NCBI RefSeq assembly: GCF_021283545.2
Contig: NZ_CP128540.1
Location: forward strand, 1,275,501 to 1,339,500
Length of the DNA stretch: 64,000 bases
Source: Pseudomonas alloputida
GTDB lineage: Bacteria; Pseudomonadota; Gammaproteobacteria; Pseudomonadales; Pseudomonadaceae
Direction: 5' to 3'
Below, in pieces: positions 26,475-35,520 of the stretch; positions within the stretch are counted from its first letter, which is position 1; every line of letters begins with the position of its first letter. Made by a program: the position numbers and the translations under genes. The notes under the pieces were generated by a model. The model did no database searches. It was not told where the DNA came from and saw nothing but the letters and a program-made list of their open reading frames with translations.

Positions 26475-26969
26475 TCACCACCAGTACTTGCCGAAGTTTT
26501 CAGGGTTGGCCCAGAACCTGGCATTGAGCCAGTCCGGGACCTGCTTATAGTCATGTAGATCATAGGTGAACAGGCTCAAAACCTGTTGGTCACGGCAGAA
26601 TTTCTCGCTGGCCGACATGGCCAGGGCGAAAAAGTCGGTGTCCTGCCAGCCGCAGGCAGCCAGGTCGGCCAGCACTGCAACCCGGCTGGCATTGAGGTTG
26701 CGAATACCGCCGAGCAGCTCCAGGCCGGTGCGCTTGGGCAAGTGTTCCAGGCAGTCCACCAGTACCGCCAGGTCAAAGCGCTTGGCGGCCAGTTCGGCCG
26801 GCAGCGGGCCAGGGGCGGCGGTGTTGATGGTGACCTGGGGGTGTGCCTGGGCGAAGGCGTCCAGCGCCGGAAAGCGCGTACCTACCAGCAGCAGCCGTTG
26901 TGGAGTGAAGCGCTCGAGCAGGGCTGCCAGGGCCTGTTGCGGGGTGCGTTTGGAGAAACCTTCGGTCAT
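26475..26969 (-). CDS. DUF6231-family protein
   Basis: 164 residues. It has the look of a degenerate Rossmann methyltransferase fold: [16 protein letters not shown], a central [14 protein letters not shown] like the post-SAM strand of methyltransferases, then [19 protein letters not shown]. The usual GxGxG SAM loop is not evident, so activity is uncertain. The C-terminus is aromatic ([23 protein letters not shown]). The start at 26969 has AGGA six bases upstream, better than ATG 26975. It leads the operon with ychJ. The DUF number is from memory of Pseudomonas annotation. Confidence 0.7.
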   Translation of the reverse strand: MTEGFSKRTPQQALAALLERFTPQRLLLVGTRFPALDAFAQAHPQVTINTAAPGPLPAELAAKRFDLAVLVDCLEHLPKRTGLELLGGIRNLNASRVAVLADLAACGWQDTDFFALAMSASEKFCRDQQVLSLFTYDLHDYKQVPDWLNARFWANPENFGKYWW

Positions 26970-27128
26970 TGCCATTCCTCGTTCAAGTCATCCAAGACTA
27001 GCGGGCTGCGGCGTGCGGGCAAAGAGGCATGTGACCGTGTCGTAGCTTATTGCTGGCAGGGTTGGAATGCGCGGTCTTTACTCCCAGAGATCGGCCTTAT
27101 GCCGATTCCCCCTAGGAGAAGCAATGAA

Positions 27129-27821
27129 ATGAGCATAGTACGCACAGCGTTACCCCTGGTACTGCTCACCAGTGTGTTGACTGGTTGTGCAGGTTTGCAA
27201 AAAACCGACTGGCCGAAATGTGCCGCCGTCGGGGGTGTAGGCGGCGCCGCCCTGGGCGCCATCGAAAGCTCCAGCTGGGCTGGCTGGGGTGCGTTGCTGG
27301 GCGGTGGCCTGGCGGCGGGCTATTGCTGGGCCCATGGCGATGGCGACGAGGATGGTGACGGCGTGCCAGACAGCCGTGACAAGTGCCCTGGCACCCCGCG
27401 TGGTGTGCAGGTCGATGCCAACGGATGCCCGCCTGAGCCGGTTGCGGTGGTCGAAGAAGTGGTGGTGCAGAAGGAAGAAGTCATTGTCATCCGCGATGTG
27501 CACTTCGAGTTCGATTCTGCGCGCCTGACGGCCAGTGACAAAGAGCGCCTCAATACCATTGCCACGCGCCTGAAGCAGGAAGCGCCCTCTGCCCGCCTTA
27601 GCGTCAGCGGCCATACCGACAGCGTCGGTTCCGACAGCTACAACCAGAAACTGTCCGAGCGCCGTGCCCATTCGGTGACCGATTACCTGGTCGAGAGCGG
27701 TGTACCGCGCAGCAGCTTCGTTTCGGTGGTCGGCGCGGGTGAAACCCAGCCGGTGGCAGACAACGCCACGGCCGAAGGGCGTGCCATGAACCGTCGTACC
27801 GAGATCAAGATCCAGCGGTAA
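27129..27821 (+). CDS. OmpA-family lipoprotein with TSP3-like calcium motif
   Basis: 230 residues. A lipoprotein signal ends at VLTGC. A glycine-rich helical hairpin (GGVGGAALGAIESSSWAGWG) is followed by a calcium-binding type repeat (DGDEDGDGVPDSRDKCPGTP) and a C-terminal OmpA peptidoglycan-binding domain (HFEFDSARL, VSGHTDSVGSDSYNQKLSERR, NRRTEIKIQ). It is probably lipid-anchored and links the outer membrane to peptidoglycan. ATG at 27129 is used; a two-codon ATG-AAA-TGA mini-frame starts at 27124 and overlaps it, sharing the AGGAG site. The next gene is a paralogue in the same direction. Confidence 0.92.
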   Translation: MSIVRTALPLVLLTSVLTGCAGLQKTDWPKCAAVGGVGGAALGAIESSSWAGWGALLGGGLAAGYCWAHGDGDEDGDGVPDSRDKCPGTPRGVQVDANGCPPEPVAVVEEVVVQKEEVIVIRDVHFEFDSARLTASDKERLNTIATRLKQEAPSARLSVSGHTDSVGSDSYNQKLSERRAHSVTDYLVESGVPRSSFVSVVGAGETQPVADNATAEGRAMNRRTEIKIQR

Positions 27822-27910
27822 GACGGCAGGCGCCCGTGCCTCGAGCAGTGGCACGGGCGCGTCTTCATGCCGGCCAGCCGTTTGTGGCCAATGACACAGG
27901 AGCATTCAGC

Positions 27911-28630
27911 ATGAGTGTGACGTCGAAGGCGGCTTTGCCGCTGTTGGTGGCTGCCAGCCTGCTCACGGGCTGCGCTACGCACAGCGATGGCAGCGCGCCC
28001 CTCAATCAAAGGACCTGGCCCATCTGCAGCCTGCTGGGCGGCTTGGTCGGTGGTGGCCTTGGTGCCATCGAGAGTTCTTCCTGGGCCGCCGGTGGTGGCG
28101 CCTTGGGCGCCATTGCCGGCGGGCTGATTTGTTACGCCCAGGACGGTGACGAAGATGGTGACGGCATTTTCGACCGGCGCGATCACTGCCCCGAGACCCC
28201 GGCCAACACGGCGGTTGACCACATGGGCTGCCCACTGAAACAGTACCCGGCCGCGCCACCTGCCAGTGCACCCGAACCCTCGCCAGAGGTGATCACCCTC
28301 GATGACAACGGCGCGGTGATGTTCGCCTTCGACTCCGCCGAACTGACGCCGGCGGCCCAGCAACGCCTGCAAGGCCTCGTGGAGAAGCTCAATTCACCGA
28401 CGGTGGCCAAGGTTCGTGTGATCGGGCACACCGACAGTGTGGGCTCCGACAGCTACAACCAGGCACTTTCCGAACGCCGCGCCAGCAGCGTTGCCGAGTA
28501 CCTGATCGGCCAGGGTCTGGAGATGGGCAAGGTCACCAGCCAGGGCCGTGGGGAAAGCGAACCGGTTACCGACAACGAAACCGAGGAGGGCCGCGCGCGC
28601 AACCGACGGGTGGAGCTGCACCTCAACTGA
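27911..28630 (+). CDS. OmpA-family lipoprotein, paralogue of the preceding gene
   Basis: 239 residues with the same architecture as its neighbour: lipobox SLLTGC, a Gly-rich hairpin including IESSSWAAGGG, the acidic repeat DGDEDGDGIFDRRDHCPETP, and an OmpA domain (MFAFDSAEL, GHTDSVGSDSYNQALSERR, NRRVELHLN). The shared IESSSWA and DGDEDGDG stretches point to a tandem duplication. The start is ATG 27911, with ACAGGAG about ten bases upstream. The 89-base gap after the first gene suggests one transcript or two close ones. Peptidoglycan binding is expected from the conserved Asp and Arg of the domain. Confidence 0.92.
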   Translation: MSVTSKAALPLLVAASLLTGCATHSDGSAPLNQRTWPICSLLGGLVGGGLGAIESSSWAAGGGALGAIAGGLICYAQDGDEDGDGIFDRRDHCPETPANTAVDHMGCPLKQYPAAPPASAPEPSPEVITLDDNGAVMFAFDSAELTPAAQQRLQGLVEKLNSPTVAKVRVIGHTDSVGSDSYNQALSERRASSVAEYLIGQGLEMGKVTSQGRGESEPVTDNETEEGRARNRRVELHLN

Positions 28631-28728
28631 GTGTTGCTGGCGCCTGCCTGGGCATTGCCGTTAATGTTGTTCGCACGGTTTGCTCGATCAGGCCACCTCG
28701 ACATGGCAACCATCTATAGGGGCGTGGT

Positions 28729-29004
28729 ATGAAGTTCATCCTGGGCCTGGGCAAGGTCCTGACGGTCGCTTTCTGGGGGGTGGTGCTGTTCAATCAGCTG
28801 ATGCCACAACCCTTGCCCTTCAATCTGCTGATCAATGCCGCAGGCATCGTCTTGTTTGGCCTGCACCTGCTTGAAGTGCTGTTCTTCAATCGCAGCCTGC
28901 GCGGGCGCAGTCACCGTTGGTTTGACCGTTTGCAAATCCTGTTGACGGGAATCTTCCATGTCATGTCCATTCCTCGTCCGCGGGAGGCGCCGCGGGTGAA
29001 CTGA
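28729..29004 (+). CDS. DUF1145 family membrane protein
   Basis: 91 residues, three hydrophobic segments (FILGLGKVLTVAFWGVVLF, LINAAGIVLFGLHLLEVLFF, ILLTGIFHVMSI). The pattern matches the small DUF1145/YhhL membrane proteins. The C-terminal tail is short and basic. A ribosome site is weak (GGGGCG). Function unknown. Confidence 0.75.
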   Translation: MKFILGLGKVLTVAFWGVVLFNQLMPQPLPFNLLINAAGIVLFGLHLLEVLFFNRSLRGRSHRWFDRLQILLTGIFHVMSIPRPREAPRVN

Positions 29005-29032
29005 TCTTGCAGCGTCTCTCGCTGCGATCCCT

Positions 29033-29056
29033 TGCAGGAGCGGGCTTGCCCGCGAA
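29033..29056 (+). repeat. REP element with decayed partner
   Basis: TTGCAGGAGCGGGCTTGCCC followed by GCGAA matches the REP consensus. A remnant of an inverted partner, GGCTCCTGC, lies at about 29085-29093, suggesting a damaged REPIN. Confidence 0.75.
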
Positions 29057-29120
29057 CACTGGCAACGCCGGTGCCATCCATCGTGGCTCCTGCTTCACTG
29101 CTGTTTGCACGCAACGCCTG

Positions 29121-29585
29121 TCAGATCACCAGTCGCGAACTGGCCACCGCAACGACGGCCAGCCCCAGCAGCAGATTGACCCCCACCATCCGCCGAATGC
29201 GCCCCAGTACCGCCGCACCCGTCGGCCAGTCCTCGGCCTGCACCGCTGCCTTCAATTCCGGCAGCAGCAACGCCTGAATGCGCATGAACAAGGCAAACAT
29301 GGCGATCCCGCCACCGATCATCACGTGCACGTATCTGGGCGCCGTCTCGAAACCGCTGAAGCGCATGTGCAACATGCCGATACCACTTATCGCCAAAATC
29401 GCCACCGCCAGCCAGACCCAGCCGAAGAAGCGTCGGAAAACTTCCACCCACAAGCGCAGGCGGGCAGGCCCTTCAAGGGCTGCAACCGTTGCCGGGCGCA
29501 GCACCAGCCAGGCGAAGAACATGCCGCCGACCCATACGAGTGCGGCCAGAACATGCAGGGTGTAGGGCAGGGCAAAGGCGAGCAT
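29121..29585 (-). CDS. CopD-like integral membrane protein
   Basis: 154 residues, four membrane helices. LHVLAALVWVGGMFFAWLVLRP is the typical CopD/YcnJ/DUF2269-like start with His and Trp in helix 1, and helix 2 has WLAVAILAISGIGMLHM. Members are linked to copper uptake or haem-like binding, but this short form lacks the CopC part and its function is unproven. ATG 29585 is preferred because GGAG lies six bases upstream; the ATG at 29597 adds four residues. It is divergent from dinG. Confidence 0.82.
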   Translation of the reverse strand: MLAFALPYTLHVLAALVWVGGMFFAWLVLRPATVAALEGPARLRLWVEVFRRFFGWVWLAVAILAISGIGMLHMRFSGFETAPRYVHVMIGGGIAMFALFMRIQALLLPELKAAVQAEDWPTGAAVLGRIRRMVGVNLLLGLAVVAVASSRLVI

Positions 29586-29683
29586 TCGGATCTCCATGCG
29601 GCAGAAAGGGCAATAGCGGGGTATGATAGCCGCCCCATGTGAAACACTGAAAATATATCCAGCCCTTCGGGCGCCTGCAGACC

Positions 29684-31828
29684 ATGATCAGCAACGAACT
29701 CAAAGCCACTATCCAGGGCGCCTATTCGCGTTTTCTCGAAGCCAAGAGCCTCAAGCCGCGCTATGGCCAGCGCCTGATGATCGCCGAAGTGGCCAAGGTG
29801 CTTGGCGACATTGCCTGCGACGATGAAGGCCGCCGCGCTGGCGAGCCTGCCGTGGTGGCCGTGGAAGCGGGCACCGGTACCGGCAAGACGGTAGCCTACA
29901 GCCTGGCTGCCATCCCGGCGGCCAAGGCCGCCGGCAAACGCCTGGTGATCGCCACGGCCACCGTGGCCCTGCAGGAACAGATCGTCTTCAAGGACCTGCC
30001 CGACCTGATGCGCAGCAGCGGCCTCAACTTCAGCTTCGCCCTGGCCAAGGGCCGTGGCCGCTATCTGTGCCTGTCCAAGCTCGACATCCTGTTGCAGGAA
30101 GGCCACGCCCAGTCAGCCACGGCCCAGTTGTTCGAGGAAGAAGGCTTCCGCATCGAAGTCGACGAGCGCAGCCAGAAGCTGTTCAACAGCATGATCGAGA
30201 AGCTTGCCGGCAACCGCTGGGACGGTGACCGTGACAGCTGGCCAGAGGCCCTGGAAGACCAGGACTGGGCACGGCTGACCACCGACCACAGCCAGTGCAC
30301 CGGCCGCCACTGCCCCAACTTCCAGCAGTGCGTGTTCTACAAGGCCCGCGAAGGCATGGGCAAGGTCGATGTGATCGTCACCAACCACGACATGGTTCTG
30401 GCCGACCTGGCCCTGGGTGGCGGTGCGGTGTTACCTGACCCGCGCGATACCATGTACGTGTTCGACGAAGGCCATCATCTGCCAGACAAGGCGATCGGCC
30501 ATTTCGCCCATTATTCGCGGCTGCGTTCCACCGCCGACTGGCTGGAGCAGACCGCCAAGAACCTGACCAAATTGCTGGCCCAGCATCCGCTGCCTGGCGA
30601 CCTGGGCAAGTACATCGAGCAGGTGCCGGAGCTGGCACGAGAAGTACGCACCCAGCAGCAGTTCATGTTCACCCTTTGTGAACAGGTGGCTGACTTCCGT
30701 CCCAGCGAGGACACCGAAGGCCGTGAGCGCCCGCGTTACCGTTTCGAGGGTGGGGTGGTGCCGGAGCAGATTCGTGAAGTGGGCATCGAACTGAAAAAGG
30801 GCTTTGCCCGCCTCAACGATTTGTTCACCCGCCTGGCTGACCTGCTCAAGGAAGGCATGGACGGCGAGGTCAATATCGGCATCGCCAGCCATCAGGCCGA
30901 AGAGTGGTATCCGCTGTTCGGCAGCCTGGTCACCCGTGCCCAGGGCAACTGGGAGCTGTGGACGGCCTTCACCGCCGAAGACCCGGAAGACAGCCCGCCC
31001 ATGGCGCGCTGGCTGACCTTGGCCGAAAGTGGCGCGCTGTTCGACATCGAAGTCAACGCCAGCCCCATCCTCGCCGCCGATATGCTGCGGCGCAGCCTGT
31101 GGAGCGTGGCCCACGGCGCGCTGGTGACCTCGGCGACATTGACCGCGCTGGGCAAGTTCGACCGTTTTCGCATGCGTTCGGGGTTGCCGCGCGACGCAGT
31201 CACCTGCGTGGTGCCCAGCCCGTTCGTGCATGGCGATGCCGGCCTGTTGCGGGTCCCCGACCTGCAGGCCGACCCACGCGATGCAGCAGCGCACACCGCG
31301 GCGATCATCCGCGAACTGCCGAACATCGTCGAAGATGCCCGTGGCGCGCTGGTGTTGTTCTCGTCACGCAAGCAGATGCAGGATGTGTTTGACGGTCTGG
31401 ACCGTGACTGGCGCAAGCTGGTGCTCATCCAGGGCAACCTTTCAAAGCAGGAAACCCTGAACAAGCACAAGGCGCGGGTCGACGATGGCCAGCACAGCGT
31501 GCTGTTCGGCCTGGCCAGCTTTGCCGAGGGTGTCGACCTGCCGGGCGCGTATTGCGAGCACGTGGTCATCGCCAAGATTCCCTTTGCTGTGCCCGACGAC
31601 CCGGTCGAAGCTGCGCTGGCCGAGTGGATCGAGGCACGTGGCGGCAACCCGTTCATGGAAATTGCCGTGCCTGACGCCTCGTTGAAGCTGATCCAGGCCT
31701 GCGGCCGCCTTCTGCGTACCGAGCAGGATCGCGGCGTTATCACCTTGCTTGACCGGCGCTTGGTCACGCAGCGCTACGGCAAGGCTATTCTCAATGCGCT
31801 GCCGCCGTTCCGGCGGGAAATTTCCTGA
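29684..31828 (+). CDS. dinG: ATP-dependent DNA helicase DinG
   Basis: 714 residues, an XPD-like SF2 helicase. Walker A is EAGTGTGKTVAYSL and the Walker B/DEAH position is VFDEGHHLPD, the DEGH form also seen in E. coli DinG. The Fe-S cluster cysteines appear in GRYLCL and CTGRHCPNFQQC. C-terminal motifs are LVLFSSRKQMQDV, FGLASFAEGVDLPG and motif VI LIQACGRLLRTEQDRG. It unwinds R-loops and branched DNA 5' to 3'. In E. coli it belongs to the SOS response; I see no clear LexA box in the 86-base gap upstream, but could not score it. Confidence 0.96.
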   Translation: MISNELKATIQGAYSRFLEAKSLKPRYGQRLMIAEVAKVLGDIACDDEGRRAGEPAVVAVEAGTGTGKTVAYSLAAIPAAKAAGKRLVIATATVALQEQIVFKDLPDLMRSSGLNFSFALAKGRGRYLCLSKLDILLQEGHAQSATAQLFEEEGFRIEVDERSQKLFNSMIEKLAGNRWDGDRDSWPEALEDQDWARLTTDHSQCTGRHCPNFQQCVFYKAREGMGKVDVIVTNHDMVLADLALGGGAVLPDPRDTMYVFDEGHHLPDKAIGHFAHYSRLRSTADWLEQTAKNLTKLLAQHPLPGDLGKYIEQVPELAREVRTQQQFMFTLCEQVADFRPSEDTEGRERPRYRFEGGVVPEQIREVGIELKKGFARLNDLFTRLADLLKEGMDGEVNIGIASHQAEEWYPLFGSLVTRAQGNWELWTAFTAEDPEDSPPMARWLTLAESGALFDIEVNASPILAADMLRRSLWSVAHGALVTSATLTALGKFDRFRMRSGLPRDAVTCVVPSPFVHGDAGLLRVPDLQADPRDAAAHTAAIIRELPNIVEDARGALVLFSSRKQMQDVFDGLDRDWRKLVLIQGNLSKQETLNKHKARVDDGQHSVLFGLASFAEGVDLPGAYCEHVVIAKIPFAVPDDPVEAALAEWIEARGGNPFMEIAVPDASLKLIQACGRLLRTEQDRGVITLLDRRLVTQRYGKAILNALPPFRREIS

Positions 31829-31907
31829 TCGCCGGAGCACTTGCGCCGGCGCATTGTCCATTACTCGTCTTGGGCCCATCAGGGTCCTGAAGGAGAGCCT
31901 CAGCCTT

Positions 31908-34142
31908 ATGATCCGCCGCACCCTGCCCGCCGTATTCGCCTTGTTGTGCAGTTCGCCCTTGCTGGCCGGGCAGCAAACGCTGTTCAGCTTCGTGCGCCCG
32001 GCTTCGGTGGTCAATGTGGCGACGGTGGATGCCAGCATGCCGCAGTACAACGCGGAACAAACGGCCGAGGGCGAGGTGTTGCGGCGTGTGGTGTTCAACC
32101 CGGCCCAGCAGCCGACCCTGCGCCTGAGCCCGCAGAGCGGGGTGTGGGACTGGTCCGCCGGGCAGTTCCTGACCTTGCGCCTGCAAAGTGCCATGGATTG
32201 GGCATTGACCGTGTATGTCACAGTGCAAGGCAGCGATGGCCGCGTCTTGACCAGCCGTATCGACCTGCCCGCTGGCCCCGCGCAAACCGTGATGGTGCCC
32301 CTGACGGCCAGTTCGCCGCTGGACCAGGGCATGCGCGCCGGCCCGCCGATGCCCTGGAACCATGGTGGTCAGCGCCTCCTTTTGACCAGCAGCGCCGGAG
32401 CAGTCGACCTCAAGCAGGTGACCTCGGTCAGCCTGAGCATCCCCAGCCCCAAGGTGGCGCAGAGCCTGCTGATCGAGCGTGTCGGTATCCAGGATGACGA
32501 CCAGGCGTACAGGGCGGCCTACCACGAGCTGATTGATGCTTATGGCCAGTCGACTCGCGGTAACTGGCCCGAGAAGGTATCCAGTGACGAGCAGCTCAAG
32601 GCGGCCGATACCCGTGAACAGCAACAGCTCAAGGGCTGGTTGGCAGAGCGCGGCAAGCAGAAACTGGACGCCTACGGTGGTCTGGTGGGTGGGCCGGCCT
32701 TTGCAGCCAAGGGTTTCTTTCGCACTGAAAAGCGTGATGGCCGCTGGTACCTGGTAACGCCGGATGGGCACCCGTTCTATTCCCTGGGGGTGAACGCCGT
32801 GGCGGCAGACGGCGGGCGTACCTATGTCGCCGGGCGCGAAGGCATGTTCAAGGCCTTGCCCGCTGAGGGCGATGCACTGGCCGCTTTCTATGGCGAAAGC
32901 AACAACGACGATGGCAATGCCTCGTCGCAAGGGCGCAATTTCAAGCAGGGGCGCTGGTTCGACTTCTACGCCGCCAACCTGCAGCGTACCTATGGCAAAC
33001 CCTGCCGGCCCGCAGTGGAGGGCCAGCCAGCCGATTGCGCGCCGCCGGTGCTGGATGCCGACCGCTGGCAGGCGCATGCGCTTGATCGCCTTCAGGCCTG
33101 GGGGTTCAACACCGTTGGCAACTGGAGCGAGCCGGCGCTTGGCCAAGCCAGACGCATGCCGTATACCTTGCCGCTGTCGATCGTAGGCGACTACGCCAGC
33201 ATCAGCACTGGCATGGACTGGTGGGGCCGCATGCCCGACCCGTTCGACCCGCGTTTTGCCATGGCCACCGAGCGTGCCGTGGCCATCGCCGCTCGTGATC
33301 ACCGTGACGACCCTTGGCTCATCGGCTACTTCGCCGATAACGAACTGGCCTGGGCCGCCCCTGGAAGCGACCCCAAGAGCCGTTATGGCCTGGCCTACGG
33401 CACCTTGCGCCTGACCACCGACGTGCCAGCCAAACGCGCATTCCTCAAGCAGTTGCGCGACAAGTATCGCAACCAGGAAGGGTTGTCCAAGGCCTGGGGC
33501 ATCGAACTGACCGCCTGGGAACTCATGGAAGATCCTGGCTTCGAGGCGCCGTTGCCTGACCCGGAGCACCCGGAAATCGAACGTGACTACCAGCACTTCC
33601 AGCGGGTATTTGCCGAGACCTACTTCAAGACCATTTCCGATTCGTTGAAATGGCATGCGCCCAATCACATGCTCCTGGGTGGCCGCTATGCGGTCAGTAC
33701 ACCGGAGGCGGTCAAGGCCTGTGCCGAGTTCTGCGATGTACTGAGCTTCAACTTCTATACCCTCAAGCCGCAGGACGGCTACGACTTTGCCCGCCTGGCA
33801 GAGCTGGACAAGCCGGTGCTGGTGTCCGAGTTCCAGTTCGGCTCGCGTGATCGCGGGCCGTTCTGGCCGGGGCCATTGGAGCTGGCGCGGGAAGAGGATC
33901 GCGGCCCGGCCTACGCAAACTTCCTCAAGGCCGCCATGGCGCAGCCGATGATCGTTGGCGCGCACTGGTTCCAGTACCTCGACCAACCGGCCAGCGGTCG
34001 CCTGCTCGATGGTGAGAACGGCCACCTCGGGCTGGTGGCGATTACCGATATGCCCTATCCAGGGTTTGTCGATGCCGTGCGCAAAAGCAATCTGCAAACC
34101 ATGAACCAACTGCGTGCCGAGCTGGAAAAACCGGCCCCCTGA
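31908..34142 (+). CDS. beta-agarase-like glycoside hydrolase, secreted
   Basis: 744 residues with a signal peptide (IRRTLPAVFALLCSSPLLAG). An N-terminal carbohydrate-binding-like beta domain (about 20-200) is followed by a TIM barrel of the GH42/GH86-like clan A type. DGHPFYSLGVNAV opens the barrel. The likely acid/base Glu is in GYFADNELAW (NE pair) and the likely nucleophile Glu in PVLVSEFQFG. Such genes are commonly labelled putative beta-agarase, but the true polysaccharide is unknown. ATG 31908 is chosen because AGGAG lies 12 bases upstream and a signal peptide follows; the frame runs back into dinG. The barrel is complete. Confidence 0.83.
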   Translation: MIRRTLPAVFALLCSSPLLAGQQTLFSFVRPASVVNVATVDASMPQYNAEQTAEGEVLRRVVFNPAQQPTLRLSPQSGVWDWSAGQFLTLRLQSAMDWALTVYVTVQGSDGRVLTSRIDLPAGPAQTVMVPLTASSPLDQGMRAGPPMPWNHGGQRLLLTSSAGAVDLKQVTSVSLSIPSPKVAQSLLIERVGIQDDDQAYRAAYHELIDAYGQSTRGNWPEKVSSDEQLKAADTREQQQLKGWLAERGKQKLDAYGGLVGGPAFAAKGFFRTEKRDGRWYLVTPDGHPFYSLGVNAVAADGGRTYVAGREGMFKALPAEGDALAAFYGESNNDDGNASSQGRNFKQGRWFDFYAANLQRTYGKPCRPAVEGQPADCAPPVLDADRWQAHALDRLQAWGFNTVGNWSEPALGQARRMPYTLPLSIVGDYASISTGMDWWGRMPDPFDPRFAMATERAVAIAARDHRDDPWLIGYFADNELAWAAPGSDPKSRYGLAYGTLRLTTDVPAKRAFLKQLRDKYRNQEGLSKAWGIELTAWELMEDPGFEAPLPDPEHPEIERDYQHFQRVFAETYFKTISDSLKWHAPNHMLLGGRYAVSTPEAVKACAEFCDVLSFNFYTLKPQDGYDFARLAELDKPVLVSEFQFGSRDRGPFWPGPLELAREEDRGPAYANFLKAAMAQPMIVGAHWFQYLDQPASGRLLDGENGHLGLVAITDMPYPGFVDAVRKSNLQTMNQLRAELEKPAP

Positions 34143-34275
34143 GATCAGGCGGATGCAGTCAACCCAGGTGAGAGCGGCCTTGTGTCGCGACCACTTGGCC
34201 CAAGCCTGTTTGCAAAACACCCAACTACTGAAACAATGCACACCTTTTTGGATATGGTCGTACGGAGAGCAGCGG

Positions 34276-35421
34276 GTGCAGATCCAGGGTCACTATGAGC
34301 TGAAGTTCGAAGCTGTGCGCGAAGCTTTTGCCGCACTGTTCGATGATCCCCAGGAGCGTGGCGCCGCGCTGTGCATCCAGGTGGGTGGCGAAACCGTCGT
34401 TGACCTGTGGGCCGGCAGTGCCGACAAGGACGGCCAGCAGGCCTGGCACAGCGATACCATCGCCAACCTGTTCTCCTGCACCAAGACCTTCGCGGCCGTT
34501 ACCGCCCTGCAGTTGGTCGGCGAGGGCAAGCTGGCCCTCGATGCCCCGGTGGCCAACTACTGGCCCGAGTTCGCCCAGGCGGGTAAGCAGTCGATCACCT
34601 TGCGTCAGCTGCTCAGCCACCGTGCCGGCTTGCCGGCCATTCGTGAGCTGCTGCCGGCTGAAGCCTTGTATGACTGGCAGATCATGGTCGATGCCCTGGC
34701 AGCCGAGACTCCGTGGTGGACGCCAGGCACAGAACACGGCTACGCCGCCATCACCTTTGGCTGGCTGATCGGCGAGCTGATTCGCCGTGCCGACGGCCGT
34801 GGCCCTGGCGACTCGATCGTGGCCCGCACCGCCCGCCCATTGGGCCTGGATTTCCATGTTGGCCTGGCCGACGAGGAGTTCCACCGCGTGGCGCATATCG
34901 CCCGTGGCAAGGGCAATGCTGGAGACAGTGCAGCGCAACGCTTGCTGCAGGTGACCATGCGCGAGCCTGAGGCGCTGTCGACCCGTGCCTTTACCAACCC
35001 GCCCGCGATACTGACCAGCACCAACAAACCGGAATGGCGACGCATGCAGCAGCCAGCGGCCAATGGCCATGGCAACGCACGCAGCCTGGCGGGGTTCTAT
35101 GCCGGGCTGCTGGACGGCAGCCTGCTTGAATCCGAACTGCTCGATGAGCTGACCCGCGAGCATAGCCTTGGCCAGGACCGTACCTTGCTCACCCAGACCC
35201 GTTTCGGCCTGGGCTGCATGCTCGACCAGCCCGATGTGGCCAATGCCACCTTTGGTCTCGGCGCCCGCGCCTTTGGCCACCCTGGTGCCGGTGGTTCGGT
35301 CGGTTTTGCCGACCCGGAGTACGATGTGGCCTTCGGTTTTGTGGTCAATACCCTCGGCCCTTATGTGCTGATGGACCCACGCGCCCAGAAACTGGTACGC
35401 GTCCTTGCCAGTTGCCTTTGA
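34276..35421 (+). CDS. beta-lactamase-fold serine hydrolase (family VIII esterase type)
   Basis: 381 residues. SxxK is seen as SCTKTFAAV with the nucleophile Ser and Lys, the Tyr motif as HGYAAITFG, and the third motif as HPGAGGSVGF. These are the blocks of class C beta-lactamase-like esterases such as EstB. It probably hydrolyses esters rather than beta-lactams. There is no signal peptide. I start at GTG 34276 because GGAG lies eight bases upstream and the protein then begins VQIQGHYELKF, the usual start of this group; upstream ATGs have no support. It follows the glycosidase gene by 133 bases. Confidence 0.88.
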   Translation: MQIQGHYELKFEAVREAFAALFDDPQERGAALCIQVGGETVVDLWAGSADKDGQQAWHSDTIANLFSCTKTFAAVTALQLVGEGKLALDAPVANYWPEFAQAGKQSITLRQLLSHRAGLPAIRELLPAEALYDWQIMVDALAAETPWWTPGTEHGYAAITFGWLIGELIRRADGRGPGDSIVARTARPLGLDFHVGLADEEFHRVAHIARGKGNAGDSAAQRLLQVTMREPEALSTRAFTNPPAILTSTNKPEWRRMQQPAANGHGNARSLAGFYAGLLDGSLLESELLDELTREHSLGQDRTLLTQTRFGLGCMLDQPDVANATFGLGARAFGHPGAGGSVGFADPEYDVAFGFVVNTLGPYVLMDPRAQKLVRVLASCL

Positions 35422-35520
35422 TCGGGTAATGCGGGTATTGCCACACCCCTTTGACTATTCTCAATGCCAACGCCTGAAGTTCGTAGGCAAAATATCTTTC
35501 TATTTCATGGTGTATCGCTG

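Noticed and set aside
31791..34241. 816-codon minus-strand frame opposite the glycosidase
   Set aside because: The plus-strand protein has a signal peptide, ribosome site and active-site motifs, whereas the antisense frame has none.
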